From Ursidibacter arcticus (GTDB taxonomy: Bacteria; Pseudomonadota; Gammaproteobacteria; Enterobacterales; Pasteurellaceae), in the NCBI RefSeq assembly GCF_009761375.1, contig NZ_LEKM01000024.1:1-32785 (forward strand): 32,785 nt of DNA, in the 5' to 3' direction. The notes under the pieces are model-generated. The model had not been told where the DNA came from. It saw only the letters and a program-made list of their open reading frames with translations, and did not search any database. Every line of letters starts with the position of its first letter. The first letter of the stretch is position 1. The position numbers and the translations under genes are program-made. Below, piece by piece: positions 17,138 through 24,306 of this stretch.

Positions 17138-18294
17138 TATTTAAAACGTTTCTATTTTTAGTATTTTTTACTTGTATCAGCTCCCTATCTGCAAAATATA
17201 ATAGTATCCTTTTAGATAAGAATAAAGATGAGCTTATAATTTATTATAATATACCTAGTGCCAATTATATTGAGATCGATAGTCATTATGATAATATATT
17301 GATTAAAGGCAAAACATTTACAACATCAATGGATGGAAAGTTCAAGATTACACTTAATATAAAATCAGAAGTATCTAGAGAGTTTTATGATCCTCTTAGA
17401 GTTTATAGCAATGGTGAGTTCTTGTTGTATAAGGACTATTTATTACCTAAAACTATTAGGTATGAAAATGGGACTGTAGTAAACAAGATACAGGATACAT
17501 ACCCAAACTTTTCTATTTTGGAAAATGATGAATATATTTTGGGCAATAGATATATTTTTTGGGGAGATGAAAAACCTATAAAGATTCTTGGATTAGAAAA
17601 AAATAGAGACTTGAAAGAAAATATACTCAAAGTATACAAAGAAGTGTTTAATTATTATTCTAATGTTTTTGGACATATTATTAAAAAGAAACCTGTCGTT
17701 GTTATAGATTTTACTGAAAATGGAGGAGATTTTCATTATAAAGGGGATGTTTTAGATGATTTTTTATCTTATAACGTATTAAACGTATCCAAACTAGATA
17801 AAGGTAAATATCATCAAATATATAGTTTTATTGCTCATGAGATATTTCATATATGGAATTCATATGAACACAATCATTTCGGTAAATCTTGGTTGCATGA
17901 AGGCAGTGCCGAGTATTTTTCTATAAAGAGTTTATTTAAACTAGGTTATGTCGATGCTCACAAAGTCGAAAGTATACAGCGAGCATACTTAAATGCTTGT
18001 TATAGATATTATAAAGATAATAGTAAGAAGATAATGAATGAAAATAATTCTGATTTTTCTATTTATGTTTGTGGAAATGCCTTACATATTTTATTAGAAA
18101 AACTTGAAAACGAAAATATAGTATTAGATATATGGAAAATTTTATTTAAAGATAGTTCTTACAATTCTGATGATTTTATTTATTCAATAAAAAAGCAGCC
18201 TTCAATAAAAAAAGAAACTATAGCTAGAATATATGATTTTATTTATAGAGAGGGTGGGGTTGTTAGATCAATAGAACTTTTGAGTGGTAAGTAG
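17119..18294 (+). CDS. Secreted gluzincin-type zinc metallopeptidase in the bacteriocin island
   Basis: This 391-residue protein has an N-terminal signal peptide (hydrophobic residues about 7-22, likely cleavage after SLSA). The zinc site is HEIFH at 240-244, followed by WLHEGSAEY with Glu261 as the probable third ligand. The AHEIFHIWN and WLHEG pair resembles the M1/M61 (gluzincin) clans. Residues 25-130 are beta-rich, possibly an N-terminal accessory domain. It lies between the two copies of the adaptor 5' end and is coupled to the small ORF upstream. It may process or degrade bacteriocins, or act on competitor or host proteins. Its low GC and high lysine/asparagine content suggest transfer. 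The peptidase fold is well supported; the role is unknown. Confidence 0.8.
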   Translation: MWNISLVFKTFLFLVFFTCISSLSAKYNSILLDKNKDELIIYYNIPSANYIEIDSHYDNILIKGKTFTTSMDGKFKITLNIKSEVSREFYDPLRVYSNGEFLLYKDYLLPKTIRYENGTVVNKIQDTYPNFSILENDEYILGNRYIFWGDEKPIKILGLEKNRDLKENILKVYKEVFNYYSNVFGHIIKKKPVVVIDFTENGGDFHYKGDVLDDFLSYNVLNVSKLDKGKYHQIYSFIAHEIFHIWNSYEHNHFGKSWLHEGSAEYFSIKSLFKLGYVDAHKVESIQRAYLNACYRYYKDNSKKIMNENNSDFSIYVCGNALHILLEKLENENIVLDIWKILFKDSSYNSDDFIYSIKKQPSIKKETIARIYDFIYREGGVVRSIELLSGK

Positions 18295-18312
18295 TATCTT
18301 TTTTCTATTGGA

Positions 18313-18578
18313 ATATTTATGTTTAGAAAAGAAGCCCTTGAATATCAAAGATGGAAAAGTACAGCGGTGTTACTTTCATCAATACCGAGCTGGCTAGTTT
18401 TTCTATTGTCGTTCACAATCATTGTTTCTTTTATTCTATACATAACCTTTGGTAGTTACACTCGCCGTGAAACTATTTTAGGTGAGGTAGTGATGCAACC
18501 TCACCCTATAATTCTTTCCGCTTCAAAATCAGGCTATATTTCAGAGCGTTATGTTGAAATCAATCAGCCGATTAAAAA
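18313..18578 (+). repeat. Downstream copy of the adaptor-gene 5' end
   Basis: This is the direct-repeat partner of 16439-16704 and forms the first codons of the intact adaptor gene. Confidence 0.9.
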
Positions 18579-19572
18579 AGGTGATCCTCTGTTTAAAATT
18601 ACCCTAGATCGAATAACGGATAGCGGTAACGTTGGTATAAATTCTATCAATGCAATTAAAGAGCAAATTAGTAAGTTAGATCGAGTAATTGAATTGGTAA
18701 AAGCTAACCAAGTTGAAACTTTAACTAATTTAGAGAAACAGATCGCCAAGAATCGTAAAATCTATACAGATACAGAAAAATATTTTGCAGAAGTATCAAA
18801 AAGTACGGAAGAATATCATTTAACCCTGAAAAAGTATGAAGATTTAATGAAAAAGGGTTATTCAGCCAATGATGAGGTTGCTCTACAGCGTTCTCGTTAT
18901 TTTGATCAGAAATCGTTACGAAATAGTTTACAAGAAAAGCTGATTCAGCAAGAGTCAGCAATTCTTAGTCTTGAAAATGAAATAGAAAGTCGAAAAACAG
19001 ATTTCCAAAATCAGATTATCCGTTATGAGCTACAACAAAATGACCTTGAGATTCGGTTGTTAGAATTTGAGTCTGTATCTGAGTTGATTATTAATGCTCC
19101 AATGGATGGTTTAGTTGAGTCGGTTAGTGTAACTGTCGGGCAAGTAATTCGAGAAGGCGACGCATTAGCACAGATGATACCTGCTAACAAAGGAGAATAT
19201 CAGCTAGTGATGTGGGTGCCGAATAGTGCGATTTCGTTTATAAAACCTAACGACAAGATCAACATTCGCTATGAAGCCTTTCCTTTCGAGAAATTTGGAC
19301 AGTTTAATGGAGTAATCAAACACATTTCAACAGTGCCAGCTTCTCTGCAGGAACTGGCGTTCTACAAAAATATTCCTGTAGCTGATCCAAATAATCCATT
19401 ATATAAAATTACGGTAGCAATTTCGGATCAGAAGGTGGAATATAATAACACTTCACTCGCATTTTTAAGCGGAATGAAAGCGGAAGCAACGGTTTTTCTT
19501 GAAAATCGTAAATTGTATGAATGGATGCTATTTCCACTCTATAACCTAACAAAAAATATGGAAAGTCAATAA
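18319..19572 (+). CDS. HlyD/CvaA-type membrane fusion protein for bacteriocin export
   Basis: This periplasmic adaptor links the ABC transporter to a TolC-type outer-membrane channel, as CvaA does for colicin V. The 417-residue protein has a short cytoplasmic N-terminus, one transmembrane segment (about residues 25-47), a first lipoyl half (VVMQPHPIILSASKSGYISE), a long coiled coil (about 95-235, with KSTEEYHLTLKKYEDLMKKG in the middle), the second lipoyl half (INAPMDGLVESVSVTVGQVI) and a beta-barrel end. Its stop codon overlaps the ATG of the ABC gene by one base, so the two are a translationally coupled pair. No TolC homologue is encoded in the window. Intact. Confidence 0.9.
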   Translation: MFRKEALEYQRWKSTAVLLSSIPSWLVFLLSFTIIVSFILYITFGSYTRRETILGEVVMQPHPIILSASKSGYISERYVEINQPIKKGDPLFKITLDRITDSGNVGINSINAIKEQISKLDRVIELVKANQVETLTNLEKQIAKNRKIYTDTEKYFAEVSKSTEEYHLTLKKYEDLMKKGYSANDEVALQRSRYFDQKSLRNSLQEKLIQQESAILSLENEIESRKTDFQNQIIRYELQQNDLEIRLLEFESVSELIINAPMDGLVESVSVTVGQVIREGDALAQMIPANKGEYQLVMWVPNSAISFIKPNDKINIRYEAFPFEKFGQFNGVIKHISTVPASLQELAFYKNIPVADPNNPLYKITVAISDQKVEYNNTSLAFLSGMKAEATVFLENRKLYEWMLFPLYNLTKNMESQ

Positions 19573-21653
19573 TGTTAGATAAGCTCAATTTCTCTTTTTT
19601 CAAAAAAGTACCTGTTGTATTGCAAACAGAGTCGGCTGAATGTGGATTAGCCTGTTTAGCAATGGTAGCTGGCTATTATGGCGGTGAGTCCAATCTATTT
19701 CAGCTTCGTAGCAAATATGGTGTTTCTTCCAAAGGTGCAACGTTAAGAAACCTTGTAGATATTTCCTCTGATCTTAAACTTATTACTCGCCCACTTTCTC
19801 TTGAACTTGACGAACTTAAATTATTACGTTTACCTTGCATTTTACATTGGGATTTTAATCATTTTGTGGTCTTAACCAAAGCCACAGATCGCTATGTAGT
19901 TATCCACGACCCTGCATTTGGTAAGAAAAAAATCTCGCTAACCGAATGTTCGAAACATTTCACTGGTGTTGCCTTAGAGGTTTGGTCAGATGTGAGGTTT
20001 AAAAAGCCCAAAAATCGTGAAGAAATCAGCCTCTATGAAACCTTTAAGAATATCTCTGGGATTAAAGGGGCATTAGTTAAAATTTTCTCGCTCTCGATTT
20101 TAATTGAGTTGATCGCCTTATTGATGCCGATTGGCACACAACTTGTAATGGATCACGTTTTACAAGCAAAAGACCAATCGTTACTGCTAGTAATTTGTCT
20201 TGGGCTGTTCCTATTCACCTTTTTTCGAAGTGCAATCAGTATGTCTCGGGCGTGGATTTCGCTCAAAATGAACTATCTGATTGATTTTCAATGGACAAGC
20301 AGCTTTTTCTCGCATTTGCTCAAACTTCCCCTTGATTTCTTTGAAAAGCGACAAGTTGGCGATATTCAATCAAGATTTTCATCCCTTAGAACAATTCAAA
20401 GTACGCTAACTAACAGCATAGTAACAACGATTATTGACTTGATAATGACCGTCAGCGTGGTGATTATGATGTTTCTCTACGGTGGTTGGCTGACGTGGGT
20501 GGTTATTGCCTTTTCTGTAGTTTATTTGTTGCTTCGTTTAGCTACTTACCTGACTTATCGTCAAATTACTGAAGAGCAAATCATTAAAAATGCCAAAGCT
20601 AGCTCGCATTTTATGGAAACACTCTATGGTATAGCTACCTTGAAATCACTTGGATTGAACAAAAAACGAGAAGAGCATTGGATGTCGCTTAACGCAGATG
20701 CTTTCAATACCTCTATTCGTGTAACGAAGCTTGATATGTTCTTTTCAGGTGTTCATACATTTATTTCAACCCTTGAACAAATTATGATTCTATGGATTGG
20801 GGCGACAGCTGTAATTGATAACGTAATGACGATAGGAATGTTTATGGCATTCAACGCCTATCGAGGATCATTTTCCTCACGAATGGGTAGCTTGATTAAC
20901 ATCTTTTTCGATTTCAAAATGCTTTCACTACACCGTGAACGAATTGCTGATATTGCTTTAGCGGAAACAGAGCAAGACGTTTATCAACCTCAAGCGGTAG
21001 GATTAGATGAAGAATTGCAAGGAGCATCTATTACAGTTAAAAATCTTACCTTTCACTATGACCAGTTTTCTCCTCCTGTATTTTCAGATCTAAATTTAAC
21101 GATACAAGCGGGGGAAAGTGTAGCAATTTCTGCAAAATCAGGTTTTGGAAAGACCACATTGCTCAAATTGATGGCAGGGCTTTTAAAACCAACTAAGGGA
21201 GAAATTTACTTTAATAATATCGACATTAAACAAATTGGTACAACAAACTACCGACAGCATATCGCCTGTGTACTGCAAGATGACAAATTTTTCTCAGGTT
21301 CTATATTAGAAAATATTGTTAGCTTTGAAGCCAAATATAACCGTGAATTTGCCATTGAGTGTGCCAAATTAGCACAAATTCACGATGAAATAATGACAAT
21401 GCCAATGAACTATGAAACTTTGCTTGGCGAACTTGGTAATAATCTTTCAGGAGGACAACGCCAGCGGTTATTTATTGCTAGGGCATTGTATAAGAAACCC
21501 AAAATTCTCTTTATGGACGAAGCAACCAGCCATTTAGATGAAGATAATGAGCGAAAAATTAACGAAGCAATAGGAAAGTTAGCAATTACGAGAGTGATTG
21601 TAGCCCACCGAGAAACAACGATAAAATCAGCGGATAGAATTGTAAATATGTGA
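19572..21653 (+). CDS. C39-peptidase-containing ABC transporter (CvaB-like bacteriocin exporter)
   Basis: This inner-membrane exporter cleaves double-glycine leaders and exports the peptides with the HlyD-type adaptor. The 693-residue protein has an N-terminal C39 peptidase domain (Gln18, catalytic Cys24 in TESAECGLACLAMVAGYYG, His97 in HWDFNHFVVL, Asp113), a six-helix membrane domain (about 165-440) and a C-terminal ATPase. The ATPase motifs are Walker A SAKSGFGKTTLLK, signature LSGGQRQRLFIARALY, Walker B ILFMDEATSHLDED and H-loop VAHRET. All catalytic residues are present, so it should be active. The TGA stop codon lies within a CRP-like half-site. A dead copy of the last 146 bp occurs at 23271. 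Confidence 0.93.
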   Translation: MLDKLNFSFFKKVPVVLQTESAECGLACLAMVAGYYGGESNLFQLRSKYGVSSKGATLRNLVDISSDLKLITRPLSLELDELKLLRLPCILHWDFNHFVVLTKATDRYVVIHDPAFGKKKISLTECSKHFTGVALEVWSDVRFKKPKNREEISLYETFKNISGIKGALVKIFSLSILIELIALLMPIGTQLVMDHVLQAKDQSLLLVICLGLFLFTFFRSAISMSRAWISLKMNYLIDFQWTSSFFSHLLKLPLDFFEKRQVGDIQSRFSSLRTIQSTLTNSIVTTIIDLIMTVSVVIMMFLYGGWLTWVVIAFSVVYLLLRLATYLTYRQITEEQIIKNAKASSHFMETLYGIATLKSLGLNKKREEHWMSLNADAFNTSIRVTKLDMFFSGVHTFISTLEQIMILWIGATAVIDNVMTIGMFMAFNAYRGSFSSRMGSLINIFFDFKMLSLHRERIADIALAETEQDVYQPQAVGLDEELQGASITVKNLTFHYDQFSPPVFSDLNLTIQAGESVAISAKSGFGKTTLLKLMAGLLKPTKGEIYFNNIDIKQIGTTNYRQHIACVLQDDKFFSGSILENIVSFEAKYNREFAIECAKLAQIHDEIMTMPMNYETLLGELGNNLSGGQRQRLFIARALYKKPKILFMDEATSHLDEDNERKINEAIGKLAITRVIVAHRETTIKSADRIVNM
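21508..21653 (+). repeat. ABC-transporter 3' end repeat, intact copy
   Basis: The last 146 bp of the exporter gene are repeated at 23271-23416 with only a few substitutions. A strongly decayed version occurs at about 23912-24035. All three end in the stop codon embedded in a TGTGA half-site. Confidence 0.9.
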
Positions 21654-21691
21654 TCTTGACCACTGTTTTTTCAATGTGACCTATTTATGAT
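21649..21691 (+). promoter_or_regulatory. Degenerate CRP promoter of the first downstream module
   Basis: TGTGATCTTGACCACT (21649-21664) keeps a perfect left half-site, made partly of the transporter stop codon, but a damaged right half. TATGAT at 21686-21691 is exactly where a class II -10 element would lie. It is therefore probably a weakened version of the intact sites at 23412 and 24031. Confidence 0.5.
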
Positions 21692-21729
21692 GATTTTACG
21701 TTGGTTTTTATTAATAAAGGAGGAAATAA

Positions 21730-21926
21730 TTGTCTAGAAAACTTAATTATTTTATTACAGTTATTACTTTAGTTTTAGTAAATTTTTTTTAGATTTTATT
21801 GAAGTTACTCATATTGGATATAGATTTGTTATTTATATGATAGTTCTTTTTGTATTTGTGTGGGTAACTGAGATAATAATTAAAAAATTTAATAAAGTGA
21901 GGATAAATAATTATGAAAAACCTTAA
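21730..21926 (+). pseudogene. Frameshifted two-helix immunity-like gene
   Basis: A TTG start has an excellent ribosome binding site, AAAGGAGG, six bases upstream. Translation stops after 20 residues (MSRKLNYFITVITLVLVNFF) because of a T8 run at 21783-21790. With nine T residues the frame would continue to a roughly 65-residue protein with a second hydrophobic helix (FVIYMIVLFVFVWVTEIII). That frame ends at 21926, overlapping the start of the bacteriocin gene at 21913. The size and topology match the gene at 24121, so I call it an inactivated or slippage-controlled immunity gene. Confidence 0.6.
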
Positions 21927-22083
21927 AGAAGAAGACCTAAAATTTGTTTCTGGAAATGGGATAGGTGAACAAATTGGAGGAACTATTGGAGCTGCAGGAG
22001 GAGCTACTCTTGGTGCTTTGAGTGGCAGTGGAGTTGGTTTTCTTGCATTGGGTGATACTTATGTAGCAGTGATAGTTTATTAA
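21913..22083 (+). CDS. Double-glycine-type microcin precursor, possibly 3'-truncated
   Basis: This 56-residue peptide has the leader MKNLKEEDLKFVSGN, clearly related to MKNLEEKNLSLVSGG at 24307. A glycine-zipper core follows (GEQIGGTIGAAGGATLGALS, then GSGVGFLALGDTYVAVIVY). The cleavage site reads SGN instead of SGG, which could impair processing by the C39 peptidase. The peptide ends abruptly in hydrophobic residues only 5 bp from the 3' end of the opposite-strand CPBP gene, suggesting that its natural C-terminus was lost at a recombination joint. The preceding immunity-like gene is frameshifted. Confidence 0.6.
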   Translation: MKNLKEEDLKFVSGNGIGEQIGGTIGAAGGATLGALSGSGVGFLALGDTYVAVIVY

Positions 22084-22088
22084 ATCCA

Positions 22089-22784
22089 CTAATTTAAATT
22101 TTCCATCAGGCACACAATAACCCATAGGTTAAAATTGTAAATAGAATGAGATGAGATAGCAAAAAATATATTAAATTTAACTCTAATCCAAGAAAAAACT
22201 AAAGCACTAATAGAATGAAGGAAAAAATATAAGAATGAAAATTCATATATAGATTCAAAATGTAATATGGAAAATATAAATGCAGATAGTATTAAATACA
22301 ATCTAAAATTTTTTATGAAAAATCTAATAGACTTTACTTTAGTACTGATAATAAAGTACTGAGACATTGCATAAACTAGAAAAAATAATACATACAATGG
22401 ATAAATTTTAAGTTTAAGTAAGATAGAAAAAAAAGGATGTGATATTGAAAATTGTGGTTTTCTCATTGGGTATCTAAAAAAGAACTCCTCTAAAATAGGC
22501 GTTATTATAATCAATTCAATAAGCTCTTCATTCAATATAAATGAACTAAAAATTTGCGGGGATACTTCTTGTGTAAATAAAAGAATGATCAAAAACGAAA
22601 AAGAAGTATGTACTAGCGACAACTGAAAGACTTTAATAGACATATCTTGTAGAGTAATAGTTTTCTTCTTAAAGTTGGGATTTAAAATAAATCTATATAT
22701 TTCTATGAATGTTGCACTTCTTTTAATAAAAAATAGTAAAGCTAATAAGAGAAATAAAACTATAACTTTAATAATGTATTCCAT
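22089..22784 (-). CDS. CPBP-family intramembrane protease, candidate immunity protein
   Basis: This 231-residue polytopic membrane protein has the three CPBP (Abi) motifs complete: EExxxR (Glu99, Glu100, Arg104 in ILEEFFFRYPMR), FxxxH (Phe171 to His175, FSILH) and HxxxN (His213 to Asn217, HSIYN). CPBP proteins often serve as bacteriocin immunity or maturation proteins. It lies 66 bp downstream of, and on the same strand as, the double-glycine peptide at 22851-23111, with which it presumably forms a module. It is very AT-rich, unlike the core genes. Confidence 0.8.
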   Translation of the reverse strand: MEYIIKVIVLFLLLALLFFIKRSATFIEIYRFILNPNFKKKTITLQDMSIKVFQLSLVHTSFSFLIILLFTQEVSPQIFSSFILNEELIELIIITPILEEFFFRYPMRKPQFSISHPFFSILLKLKIYPLYVLFFLVYAMSQYFIISTKVKSIRFFIKNFRLYLILSAFIFSILHFESIYEFSFLYFFLHSISALVFSWIRVKFNIFFAISSHSIYNFNLWVIVCLMENLN

Positions 22785-22850
22785 ACTATTTATCCTAAAT
22801 CTGAAGAAGAAAATAGAACATATTAAATGCTCTATTTTCTTGATTTATTA

Positions 22851-23111
22851 TTAAGGTTGCCAATTCTCCTTCATATGTGGCGGTTCATATCCTGTTTTAT
22901 CCTTAAAATCTTGGTATCCTTTAGATATATCTTCCGCAGTATCTACAATATCTCTAATAGTATCATATTTTTCATAAGCTTCTTTTACTCTATCTGCTAC
23001 ACCTTTGTCACTTGATTTATTATCCTTATCGCTAGGGGATTTATCACGTTTACCTCCTCTATGTTTTCCACCAGAAACGATGTCTAATTCAGTATTGTGT
23101 AAACTTTTCAT
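22851..23111 (-). CDS. Charged double-glycine-leader peptide (bacteriocin or signal precursor)
   Basis: The ATG at 23111 has an AAGGAG ribosome binding site; it is preferred over an upstream in-frame ATG because the leader MKSLHNTELDIVSGG then begins the protein. The 86-residue precursor would give a 71-residue mature peptide after the GG. The mature part is highly charged (KHRGGKRDKSPSDKDNKSSD), then amphipathic and helical (VADRVKEAYEKYDTIRDIVD). It lacks the glycine zipper of the other peptides, so it probably acts differently. It is transcribed away from the other modules, towards its probable CPBP immunity gene, from a CRP-type promoter. Bacteriocin function is inferred. Confidence 0.7.
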   Translation of the reverse strand: MKSLHNTELDIVSGGKHRGGKRDKSPSDKDNKSSDKGVADRVKEAYEKYDTIRDIVDTAEDISKGYQDFKDKTGYEPPHMKENWQP

Positions 23112-23166
23112 ACAAGACTCCTTTAAATTAAGCAAAGATAGTTGCAACTCATCAAGTTGTAGAAAA

Positions 23167-23209
23167 ATGCTACTCCAAAATAAGGTATAAAAATGTGATA
23201 CACTTCACA
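23167..23209 (-). promoter_or_regulatory. CRP promoter of the minus-strand module
   Basis: TGTGATACACTTCACA (23194-23209) has two perfect CRP half-sites with 6-bp spacing, centred at 23201.5. On the minus strand a TAGCAT hexamer lies at 23172-23167, exactly at class II spacing. It is about 90 bp upstream of the peptide gene start at 23111. Confidence 0.7.
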
Positions 23210-23270
23210 AAATGAAAAAATATATACAAAAATAGTATGTTTTTTGACTTGGTTCAATGGGGAAATATTA

Positions 23271-23416
23271 TCTTTATGGTCGAAGCAACCAGCCATTTAG
23301 ATGAAGATAATGAGCGAAAAATTAACGAAGCAATAGGAAAGTTAGCAATTACGAGAGTGATTGTAGCTTACCGAGAAACAACGATAAAATCAGCGGATAG
23401 AATTGTAAAAATGTGA
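23271..23416 (+). pseudogene. Dead copy of the ABC-transporter 3' end
   Basis: This 146-bp near-identical copy of 21508-21653 has no upstream part. It encodes the fragment FMVEATSHLDEDNERKINEA to VKM, with the Walker B aspartate changed to valine (FMDEA to FMVEA) and the H-loop histidine changed to tyrosine (VAHRET to VAYRET). Both substitutions would kill an ATPase, so selection on the protein is gone. The stop codon and the CRP half-site it forms are preserved. Confidence 0.9.
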
Positions 23417-23454
23417 CATATATCACAGATTTCTCTTAATAAGAGGGGTAGACT
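23412..23454 (+). promoter_or_regulatory. CRP promoter of the second downstream module
   Basis: TGTGACATATATCACA (23412-23427) is a perfect CRP palindrome beginning inside the end of the transporter fragment. TAGACT at 23449-23454 is at the class II -10 position. The following region to 23665 (about 210 bp) is AT-rich; a 50-codon ORF from 23471 has no ribosome binding site and is not called. Confidence 0.7.
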
Positions 23455-23665
23455 TATATTTGCTTACTAAATGAGCGAAGATGTTTTTTCTTGCAGATAT
23501 TATGGCGTTAATTATGGGACTCTTTCTTACTATTATGAAATTCATATCATATATAGAATAAGTATTGGAGAGAACATAATTAATCACGATAGAAAATTGG
23601 TTTTTTGCATGATTTACAAGTGAGGCTTTTGAGAGAGCTATAAAATATTGAAGAGGAATCATTTT

Positions 23666-23836
23666 ATGGTTAAAAAAGTTATTGCAGTCTATATATTGAT
23701 CATTTCATTTGTGCTTATGTTAATTTCTCGCCATTATTTTCCAGAATGGGGAGTTCTTAGTATGATTCCTATAGGTGCTATTGGTTATTATTTCTATGGT
23801 AAACTAATGAAGGAGAGTCGTCATGAAAATTCTTAA
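23666..23836 (+). CDS. Two-helix small membrane protein, candidate immunity protein
   Basis: The ATG at 23666 is chosen over an upstream TTG because GAAGAGGAA precedes it. The 56-residue product (MVKKVIAVYILIISFVLMLI at the N-terminus) has two hydrophobic helices (about residues 4-21 and 31-45) and a charged tail. It overlaps by 14 nt the start of a bacteriocin leader remnant at 23823, the same gene order as in the modules at 21730 and 24121. The partner bacteriocin is dead, so it may now be an orphan immunity gene protecting against a relative's toxin. Confidence 0.6.
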   Translation: MVKKVIAVYILIISFVLMLISRHYFPEWGVLSMIPIGAIGYYFYGKLMKESRHENS

Positions 23837-23861
23837 ATCAACAGAAATAAATTCAGCGTAG
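23823..23861 (+). pseudogene. Remnant of a microcin leader
   Basis: The ATG follows AAGGAGAG at good spacing and encodes MKILKSTEINSA before a stop. The start resembles the other leaders (MKNLEEKNLSLVSGG, MKSLHNTELDIVSGG), but the sequence ends before a double glycine. The mature region appears to have been deleted or replaced. Confidence 0.5.
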
Positions 23862-23871
23862 TGTACCACTA

Positions 23872-23908
23872 CAACAATCCAAGCAAGACCAGTATGTTTG
23901 GATTGTTG
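23872..23908 (+). terminator. Long-stem hairpin between modules
   Basis: CAACAATCCAA (23872-23882) and TTGGATTGTTG (23898-23908) form a perfect 11-bp stem with a 15-nt loop. There is no T-run after it, so it may be an mRNA end structure or recombination-related repeat rather than a classic terminator. Confidence 0.4.
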
Positions 23909-23911
23909 AAA

Positions 23912-24035
23912 TTCTCTGGCTGGTCTGATAGCTATTGAGAGAAGCTACTTTTGGCGTTGAGTAAAAAAAGTATGCAGTTGCTTGACGCATAGAGAAACAA
24001 TGTTGAAATCTACCGATAAAATCGTAAAAATGTGA
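23912..24035 (+). pseudogene. Highly decayed third copy of an ABC-transporter 3' end
   Basis: In one frame the sequence reads FSGWSDSY, a stop, then EKLLLALSKKSMQLLDA. This can be lined up with LSGGQRQRLFIARALYKKPK and the Walker B of the exporter. The last 45 bp (GAGAAACAATGTTG to AATCGTAAAAATGTGA) resemble 23370-23416. It again ends in the TGTGA half-site. Because most of the middle is lost, the identification rests mainly on the end and on position. Confidence 0.5.
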
Positions 24036-24078
24036 GGTATGTCACAAAACATCAAATTAAAACGGAATATAGTATAAT
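24031..24078 (+). promoter_or_regulatory. CRP promoter of the third downstream module
   Basis: TGTGAGGTATGTCACA (24031-24046) has two perfect CRP half-sites. TATAGT lies at the exact class II -10 position (24068-24073), overlapping a perfect TATAAT at 24073-24078. This is the best-looking promoter of the island. Confidence 0.75.
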
Positions 24079-24120
24079 TGCTCAGAGGTGATGATATTAT
24101 TGAAGTGAGGAGGGATAAAC

Positions 24121-24294
24121 TTGTCGAAAAATCTAATATGGCTACTAATAGCGATTACTTCTTCAAGTACGACAATCTTTTTAAGCTATCTTGGCGTTGC
24201 TTGGATATATAGACTAATCATATCTACTGTAACGGTTTTTGTAGTAATTGGATTAGTATATTTAATAACAAAACACCTTTACATAAAAAGGTAA
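24121..24294 (+). CDS. Two-helix small membrane protein, candidate immunity protein for 24307
   Basis: A TTG start with the ribosome binding site GAGGAGG gives 57 residues: MSKNLIWLLIAITSSSTTIF, then a second helix around YRLIISTVTVFVVIGLVYLI, and a basic tail KHLYIKR. It shows the same start codon, size and topology as the frameshifted gene at 21730. It precedes the bacteriocin gene by 12 bp and is the first gene after the CRP promoter. Immunity is inferred from this repeated gene order. Confidence 0.6.
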   Translation: MSKNLIWLLIAITSSSTTIFLSYLGVAWIYRLIISTVTVFVVIGLVYLITKHLYIKR

Positions 24295-24306
24295 GGAAAG
24301 GTTCTT

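Noticed and set aside
23423-23662. A 79-codon minus-strand ORF, and a 50-codon plus-strand ORF from 23471, in the gap before 23666
   Set aside because: Neither has a ribosome binding site or recognisable features, and the plus-strand region is more simply the leader of a CRP promoter transcript.
21508-24050. Repeated transporter tails as a possible CRISPR-like or tandem-repeat array
   Set aside because: Repeats are 146 bp or decayed, unevenly spaced by genes and clearly homologous to a coding region; there are no short regular repeats with spacers anywhere in the window.
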